NCBI RefSeq assembly: GCF_018403265.1
Contig: NZ_BOSI01000011.1
Span: forward strand, 1 to 64,000
DNA length: 64,000 bases
From: Paenibacillus sp. J31TS4
GTDB taxonomy: Bacteria; Bacillota; Bacilli; Paenibacillales; NBRC-103111
Direction of reading: 5' to 3'
Shown: positions 59,698-64,000 of the stretch, piece after piece
Position numbering within the stretch: position 1 is the stretch's first letter
Layout: the number at the start of each line of letters is the position of its first letter
Notes under the pieces: model-generated
The model's database searches: none
The model's input: only the letters and a program-made list of their open reading frames with translations
Told to the model about the DNA's origin: nothing
Position numbers and translations under genes: made by a program

Positions 59698-61230
59698 ATG
59701 AAGATCGTATTTGTTCCGCTTGACGAACGCCCCTGCAACGACCTATTCCCCCGTCTGCTAGCCGAAGGGACGGATGTCGACCTGGTGACGCCGGGACTCG
59801 ACCGGATGGGCCTGAAGAAGCGGCCGGCCGACGTCGACCGCCTATGGGAGTGGCTGCTGGAGGAGGTGAAGGATGCCGACGGTGCGATCCTGTCGCTCGA
59901 CACGCTCTTGTATGGCGGCATTATTCCGTCGCGTCTGCATTCGCTCACGGTGGAGCAGTGCGAGCAGCGGCTGAAGGGGCTGAAAAAGCTGAAGGAGCGC
60001 AATCCTTCCCTGAAGCTGTATGCGTTCAACCTGATTATGCGCTGCCCGAAGTATTCCAGCAGCGACGAGGAGCCCGATTATTACGGCGATTGGGGGCGGG
60101 AGATTTTCCTCCAGGGCTATATCCACCATCGCATCGAGCTGGGAATTGCGACGGAGGAGGAGAAGACCCAGCTCGCCGAGATCGAAGCCGTCCTGCCCCG
60201 GGAGGCGCTGGACGACTATGTGGGCCGCCGCGCCGTGAACCGGGCGGTGAACCGGCTCGCACTGGAATACGTGCAGGACGGGACGATCGATTTCATGAGC
60301 ATCCCTCAGGACGATTCGGCCCCGTACGGGCTGACGGCGATCGACCAGCAGCTGGTGCGGACTTCGGTCGGTGAGCTTGGTGTCGAGCTGCAGGTCTATA
60401 TGTATCCGGGTGCGGACGAAGTCGGCTGCACGCTGCTTGCCCGGATGGTGAACGAGGCCAAAGGGCGGCGTCCGCTCATTTATGCGCATTTTGCAAGCGC
60501 GAACGGCCCGTTCGTGACGCCGGCCTACGAGGACCGGCTCGTCTACGAGAGCGTGAAGTACCAGATTCTTGCGGCGGGCGGCCTCATGTGTACTTCGATG
60601 GCCGAGGCCGATCTCATCCTCTGCATCAACATGCCGGGGGATACGATGATGGAGGCGGTTAACCAGGACGCGCCAAGCCTCGGCTATACAGTGATGCGGA
60701 ACATTACGGAGCTGACGGTGATGGCCGCCTATGCGGTCCGGACGCTGAACAAGCCGTGTGTCGTGGCGGATATCGCGTTCGCGAACGGCTCCGACCTGAC
60801 GCTCTTCAAGCTGCTGCGGAAGAAAGGCCTGTTGTTCGAGCTGGCGGGCTATGCGGGATGGAATACGAGCTCCAACACGCTTGGCACCTGCATCGCGCAG
60901 GGCATGCTGTATGCCATCTACGGCGATACGAAGGAGCACCGGAATTTCCTGGCGCACCGGTTCGTGGAGGACGCAGGCTACTGCTCGCGCGTCCGGCGGC
61001 TGGTGGCGAATCGGGATTTGCCGGGACTCGGACTGGATTATTTTCAGGTGGACGGGCAGCGGGGGCGTGTCTCGGCCATCGTCAAAACGGAACTGGAAGC
61101 GTTCGTTCAGGAATCGATAGCTAACGAGTCCTACCGGATCGTGATCGACGATTGCTATATGCCGTGGAGCCGTATGTTCGAAGTAGGGCTCGCGGTGCAT
61201 GTGGAGGAAGAAGAGAAGGATCCGGCCTAG
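59698..61230 (+). CDS. DUF4127 family protein
   Basis: A 510-residue cytoplasmic protein of unknown biochemistry. The N-terminus MKIVFVPLDERPCNDLFPRL is the family's mark (VPLDxRPxN). Further conserved-looking blocks are LSLDTLLYGGIIPSR, NLIMRCPKYSSSDEEPDYYG, the SIPQDDSAPYG segment, YPGADEVGCTLLAR and GWNTSSNTLGTCIAQG; they are rich in Asp, Arg and Asn, as expected of an enzyme. No membrane or signal segment. AGGAGG lies seven bases before the ATG. It leads an operon with NanE, RpiR and ROK genes, so a sugar-linked role is inferred. Confidence 0.85.
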   Translation: MKIVFVPLDERPCNDLFPRLLAEGTDVDLVTPGLDRMGLKKRPADVDRLWEWLLEEVKDADGAILSLDTLLYGGIIPSRLHSLTVEQCEQRLKGLKKLKERNPSLKLYAFNLIMRCPKYSSSDEEPDYYGDWGREIFLQGYIHHRIELGIATEEEKTQLAEIEAVLPREALDDYVGRRAVNRAVNRLALEYVQDGTIDFMSIPQDDSAPYGLTAIDQQLVRTSVGELGVELQVYMYPGADEVGCTLLARMVNEAKGRRPLIYAHFASANGPFVTPAYEDRLVYESVKYQILAAGGLMCTSMAEADLILCINMPGDTMMEAVNQDAPSLGYTVMRNITELTVMAAYAVRTLNKPCVVADIAFANGSDLTLFKLLRKKGLLFELAGYAGWNTSSNTLGTCIAQGMLYAIYGDTKEHRNFLAHRFVEDAGYCSRVRRLVANRDLPGLGLDYFQVDGQRGRVSAIVKTELEAFVQESIANESYRIVIDDCYMPWSRMFEVGLAVHVEEEEKDPA

Positions 61231-61259
61231 GCAAAACCACAAGCAAAGGCGGAATCATA

Positions 61260-61949
61260 ATGGATCAACAATTATTCGCTGCAATCAAAGGGAAGCTGAT
61301 CGTCTCTTGCCAGGCGCTCGAGCACGAGCCGCTGTTCGGCTCGGCGATCATGGCCCGGATGGCGCGGGCGGCCAAGGAAGGCGGAGCGGTGGCCATCCGC
61401 TCCAACACGCCCGTCGACATCGCCGCTATCAAGGCGGAGACCGGACTGCCGGTCGTCGGTCTGCTCAAGCGCGACTACCCGGACAGCGAGGTCTATATTA
61501 CGGCGACCCGCAAGGAGATAGACGAGCTGATGGAGGCGGGCCCGGAGCTGATCGCGCTGGACGCGACCCGGCGTTCGCGTCCGAACGGGGAGACGCTTGA
61601 GGAGCTCGTCGCTTATATGAAGGAGCGCGGGCAGGGCATCATGGCGGATATTTCGACGCTGGAGGAAGCGCTCTATGCCGAGTCGCTCGGCGTGGACTGC
61701 GTCTCGACCACGTTGTCGGGCTATACGCCGTATTCGCGGCAGGACGACGGACCGGACTTCGAGCTGCTGCAGCAGGCAGCCGAGCGGTTGTCCATTCCGG
61801 TCATTGCCGAAGGCAAGATCGAATCGCCGGAGCAGGCTGCCCGGATGCTGGAGCTCGGTGCGCATGCCGTCGTCGTCGGCTCGGCGATTACCCGTCCGCA
61901 GCTCATTACGGCCCGCTACGCTCAGGCCATGGAGAAGGTGCAGGCGTGA
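61260..61949 (+). CDS. nanE: N-acetylmannosamine-6-phosphate 2-epimerase
   Basis: Converts ManNAc-6-P to GlcNAc-6-P in amino-sugar and sialic acid breakdown. The 229-residue TIM barrel shows LIVSCQALEHEPLFGS at the start, VGLLKRDYPDSEVYITAT with the conserved Lys, ALDATRRSRPNG (catalytic-region Asp and Arg), STTLSGYTPYS and VIAEGKIESPEQA, and it ends in a GS phosphate-binding strand VVVGSAITRP. AAAGGCGGAATCATA precedes the ATG at 61260. It overlaps the rpiR gene by four bases. Confidence 0.95.
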   Translation: MDQQLFAAIKGKLIVSCQALEHEPLFGSAIMARMARAAKEGGAVAIRSNTPVDIAAIKAETGLPVVGLLKRDYPDSEVYITATRKEIDELMEAGPELIALDATRRSRPNGETLEELVAYMKERGQGIMADISTLEEALYAESLGVDCVSTTLSGYTPYSRQDDGPDFELLQQAAERLSIPVIAEGKIESPEQAARMLELGAHAVVVGSAITRPQLITARYAQAMEKVQA

Positions 61950-62776
61950 ACGACCTCAGCGCCCTCATTACGAGCTATTACCCGTCGCTGACCAAGTCCG
62001 AGCAAAAGGTCGCTTCGCTCGTGCTTGACAAGCCCGACGAGGCGATGTTTCACTCCATCACCGAGCTGGCGGAGATCTCGGGCGTCGGAGAGACGACGGT
62101 GATTCGATTCTGCCGCAAGGTGGGCTACCACGGGTTCCAGGATTTCAAGCTGGCGCTGGCGCAGGACTTGACCTTCAAGAAGCTGGGAGCCGTTCAGCAG
62201 GAGGACAGCGAGGATTACACCCGGCAGGTGTTTCAGGATGCGGTCAGCGTTCTACAGACGAGCATCAATCTGCTCGACCGCGTCGCGCTAGAGCAGGCGG
62301 TGGAGCTGCTCGACGGTGCCCGGCATATCCAGCTGTTCGGCGTAGGTGCTTCGGGTATCACGGCGATGGACGCCAAAAATCGGCTGCTGCGGATCGGACG
62401 CCGCTCGGACGCGATTCTCGACAGCCATCTGCAGGCGATGATGGCCGTGACGCTCGGTGAGGGCGACGTCGCCCTCGGGTTCAGCGTATCGGGCAGCACC
62501 AAGGACACGAACGACATGCTGGGCAAGGCGAAGCGGGCAGGCGCGCGGGTCATCGCGGTGACGAACTACGCCAAATCGCCGATCACGAGCCTAGCGGACG
62601 TCGTCCTGCTGACGGCCGGCAAGGAATCGCCGCTCGAAGGCGGCTCGATGACGACCAAGATGTCGCAGCTGTTCGTCGTCGATCTGCTGTGCAGGGGGCT
62701 GGCGCTGCGCAACGCCGAGTATGCCAAGGCGATGAAGGAGAAGACGGCCCAGGCCGTCTCCGACCGAATCTATTAA
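61946..62776 (+). CDS. MurR/RpiR-family transcriptional regulator
   Basis: A 276-residue sugar-phosphate-responsive regulator. The N-terminal HTH_6 domain (about 1-77; LTKSEQKVASLVLDKPDEAM, then GVGETTVIRFCRKVGYHGFQ) is followed by a SIS domain (about 125-250; IQLFGVGASGITAMDAKNRL, then LGFSVSGSTKDTNDML). Such proteins sense sugar phosphates such as MurNAc-6-P or ManNAc-6-P and control the operon around them. The GTG start at 61946 overlaps nanE (GTGA). Confidence 0.94.
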   Translation: MNDLSALITSYYPSLTKSEQKVASLVLDKPDEAMFHSITELAEISGVGETTVIRFCRKVGYHGFQDFKLALAQDLTFKKLGAVQQEDSEDYTRQVFQDAVSVLQTSINLLDRVALEQAVELLDGARHIQLFGVGASGITAMDAKNRLLRIGRRSDAILDSHLQAMMAVTLGEGDVALGFSVSGSTKDTNDMLGKAKRAGARVIAVTNYAKSPITSLADVVLLTAGKESPLEGGSMTTKMSQLFVVDLLCRGLALRNAEYAKAMKEKTAQAVSDRIY

Positions 62777-62803
62777 CGGGCCGAAGAGGGGAGCAGGAGA
62801 GCA

Positions 62804-63712
62804 ATGAGCGAGAAAGTGCTTGGAATCGATATCGGCGGCACCTCCATCAAAGGAATCGTGCTGGACGAAAAGGGCGAGGCGGGACGCGAATTCTGGCTTG
62901 CAACGGACGCTACCCGCGGCAAAGCTCATATCGTGGCGAACGTGGAGGCCGTCGTCCGCGAGCTTCTCAGCGGAGAGCCGGACGTTCGGGCGGTCGGCGT
63001 CGGCACGGCGGGCCGGGTCAATGCCGATACCGGGCAGATCGTGTTCGCTACCGACAATTTGCCGGGCTGGCACGGCTTCCAGCTGAAGGAGCATCTGGAA
63101 GCGGCATTCCCGCTTCCGTTCGTCATCGACAACGATGCGAACACGGCGCTGGTCGGAGAGCACTGGCTCGGAGCCGGCCGCGGCTTCGACGATCTGACGA
63201 TGCTGACGCTCGGCACGGGCGTCGGCGGCGGGAACATGATCGGCGGCCGTCTGGTTCACGGCTCCGGCTGGAACGGCGGCGAGTGGGGACATGTCATCCT
63301 CGTCCCGTTCGGGCGTCCGTGCAACTGCGGCCAGGCGGGCTGCATCGAGCAGTATCTGTCCGGCACGGCGCTGGTCCGGCTCGCCCAGGAGGCGACGGGC
63401 CGTCCGTTTGCGAGCGGACATGAGGTGACCGCCGCTTACCGCGAGGGAGATCCCGCGGTAGCCGAGGTATTCCGGTTGTTCTGCCGGCATCTGGCCGTGG
63501 CGGTGCATAACATTCACATCGGCATCAACCCGCAAGCCGTCCTTCTCGGCGGCGGTCTGATCGACGTGAAGGAGCTGTGGTGGGACGGCTTCCAAGAGGC
63601 GCTCGCCGACATGCAGAGCGGCGTCCGGGTACTGCCAGCGGAGCTCGGCAACCAGGCGGGAGCGATCGGAGCCGCCAAGCTGGCATGGGACCGGCTCGGC
63701 CGGCTGGGCTGA
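62804..63712 (+). CDS. ROK-family sugar kinase
   Basis: A 302-residue ROK protein without an HTH, so a kinase. ATP-binding LGIDIGGTSIKGIVLDE is at the N-terminus; the catalytic base is the Asp in IDNDANTAL near residue 110; zinc ligands are in PCNCGQAGCIEQY near 185. TLGTGVGGG matches the phosphate 2 loop. Next to nanE it is most simply an N-acetylmannosamine kinase that feeds ManNAc-6-P to the epimerase, but ROK specificity cannot be read with certainty. GGGGAGCAGGAGAGC precedes the ATG. Confidence 0.92.
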   Translation: MSEKVLGIDIGGTSIKGIVLDEKGEAGREFWLATDATRGKAHIVANVEAVVRELLSGEPDVRAVGVGTAGRVNADTGQIVFATDNLPGWHGFQLKEHLEAAFPLPFVIDNDANTALVGEHWLGAGRGFDDLTMLTLGTGVGGGNMIGGRLVHGSGWNGGEWGHVILVPFGRPCNCGQAGCIEQYLSGTALVRLAQEATGRPFASGHEVTAAYREGDPAVAEVFRLFCRHLAVAVHNIHIGINPQAVLLGGGLIDVKELWWDGFQEALADMQSGVRVLPAELGNQAGAIGAAKLAWDRLGRLG

Positions 63713-63902
63713 CCGAAGAGAGCAGGAATTAGACGGATGTGCGGATGACGAGAGGCATTTCCTCACCGTGCGAAGCAAGGGGGAGAACCGTCCGGCGGCA
63801 GCGAACGGAACGGCCGGCGTATCTGGCCGACCGCGGCATGCCGCCGCTTGAGCAAGGGACCGGGAGTACCGGTTACCGACTAGGGGAGAGTGGGCAGAGG
63901 CT

Positions 63903-64000
63903 ATGGAAACAACTTTACGGCAAGCGGACATCATCGTGATCGGAGGAGGCCTTGGGGGCTGTACCGCCGCGCTGGCAGCGGCGAAGAGCGGCTGCCGGGT
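63903..64000 (+). CDS. FAD-dependent oxidoreductase, 5' part only
   Basis: Begins METTLRQADIIVIGGGLGGC and runs past the window end with an intact frame. The GGGLGGC Rossmann loop shows FAD binding. It follows the ROK gene by 190 bases and probably belongs to the same amino-sugar operon, where FAD_oxidored proteins often accompany DUF4127. The family may be the same as the secreted enzyme at 35127, but this copy has no signal peptide. Confidence 0.7.
   Translation, partial: METTLRQADIIVIGGGLGGCTAALAAAKSGCR

Overview
The window looks like chromosomal DNA of a GC-rich, endospore-forming Firmicute of the Paenibacillaceae type. The evidence is the sigW-rsiW-cdaA-cdaR-glmM-glmS gene order with a glmS ribozyme, a caa3-type ctaCDEF-ctaG cluster, a YhcN-type spore lipoprotein, purine-rich Shine-Dalgarno sites with frequent GTG/TTG starts, and a GntR regulator fused to a sugar-binding-protein domain. 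No phage, insertion sequence or CRISPR array was found. The species call is inference.

Layout. 1-1435: the 3' end of a 5S rRNA, twelve tRNA genes, two terminators and a 12-bp tandem repeat. 1.6-12.4 kb: ppc, then the envelope-stress and cell-wall block (sigW, rsiW, the c-di-AMP cyclase cdaA and its regulator cdaR, glmM, glmS ribozyme, glmS). 12.8-16.2 kb: a drug-efflux MFS pump, and ctaB divergent from a TetR gene. 16.4-31.4 kb: sulfur metabolism (CstB-like persulfide dioxygenase; TusA-like plus YeeE thiosulfate uptake), an AT-richer methyltransferase, a CynX-like transporter with a FadR-type regulator, a two-component system next to an MMPL exporter, a DedA protein, a citrate synthase with Glu at the catalytic Asp position, and a zinc-ribbon/S4-like protein. 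32-43.6 kb: a PfpI/DJ-1 protein, a GntR-SBP fusion regulator divergent from a secreted FAD oxidoreductase, WrbA, a GH15 glucoamylase-like enzyme, and a Gfo/Idh oxidoreductase followed by nicotinamidase and nicotinate phosphoribosyltransferase. 43.9-53.4 kb: a CvfC-like HEAT protein, a DinB-fold protein, a DEAD-box helicase with a repetitive Gly/Arg tail, YhcN, and the caa3 oxidase operon. 53.7-59.2 kb: two adjacent ABC modules and a YdjM-type membrane protein. 59.7-64.0 kb: an operon of DUF4127, NanE, RpiR, a ROK kinase and the start of an FAD oxidoreductase, cut by the window edge.

How it fits together. The 4.8-12.4 kb block links envelope-stress sensing (SigW/RsiW), c-di-AMP synthesis and UDP-GlcNAc supply; the ribozyme should shut glmS down when GlcN6P is plentiful. 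The terminal operon probably handles an amino sugar that reaches GlcNAc-6-P through ManNAc-6-P, with DUF4127 as the unexplained member.

Most notable points: an exact match to the SigW promoter consensus between sigW and rsiW; the DUF4127-NanE-RpiR-ROK operon; the GntR-SBP fusion with an operator over its own -35 box; the 12-bp minisatellite after the tRNA cluster; and three tandem mini-hairpins with compensatory changes after ppc. All functional statements come from reading motifs and context; no database search was run.
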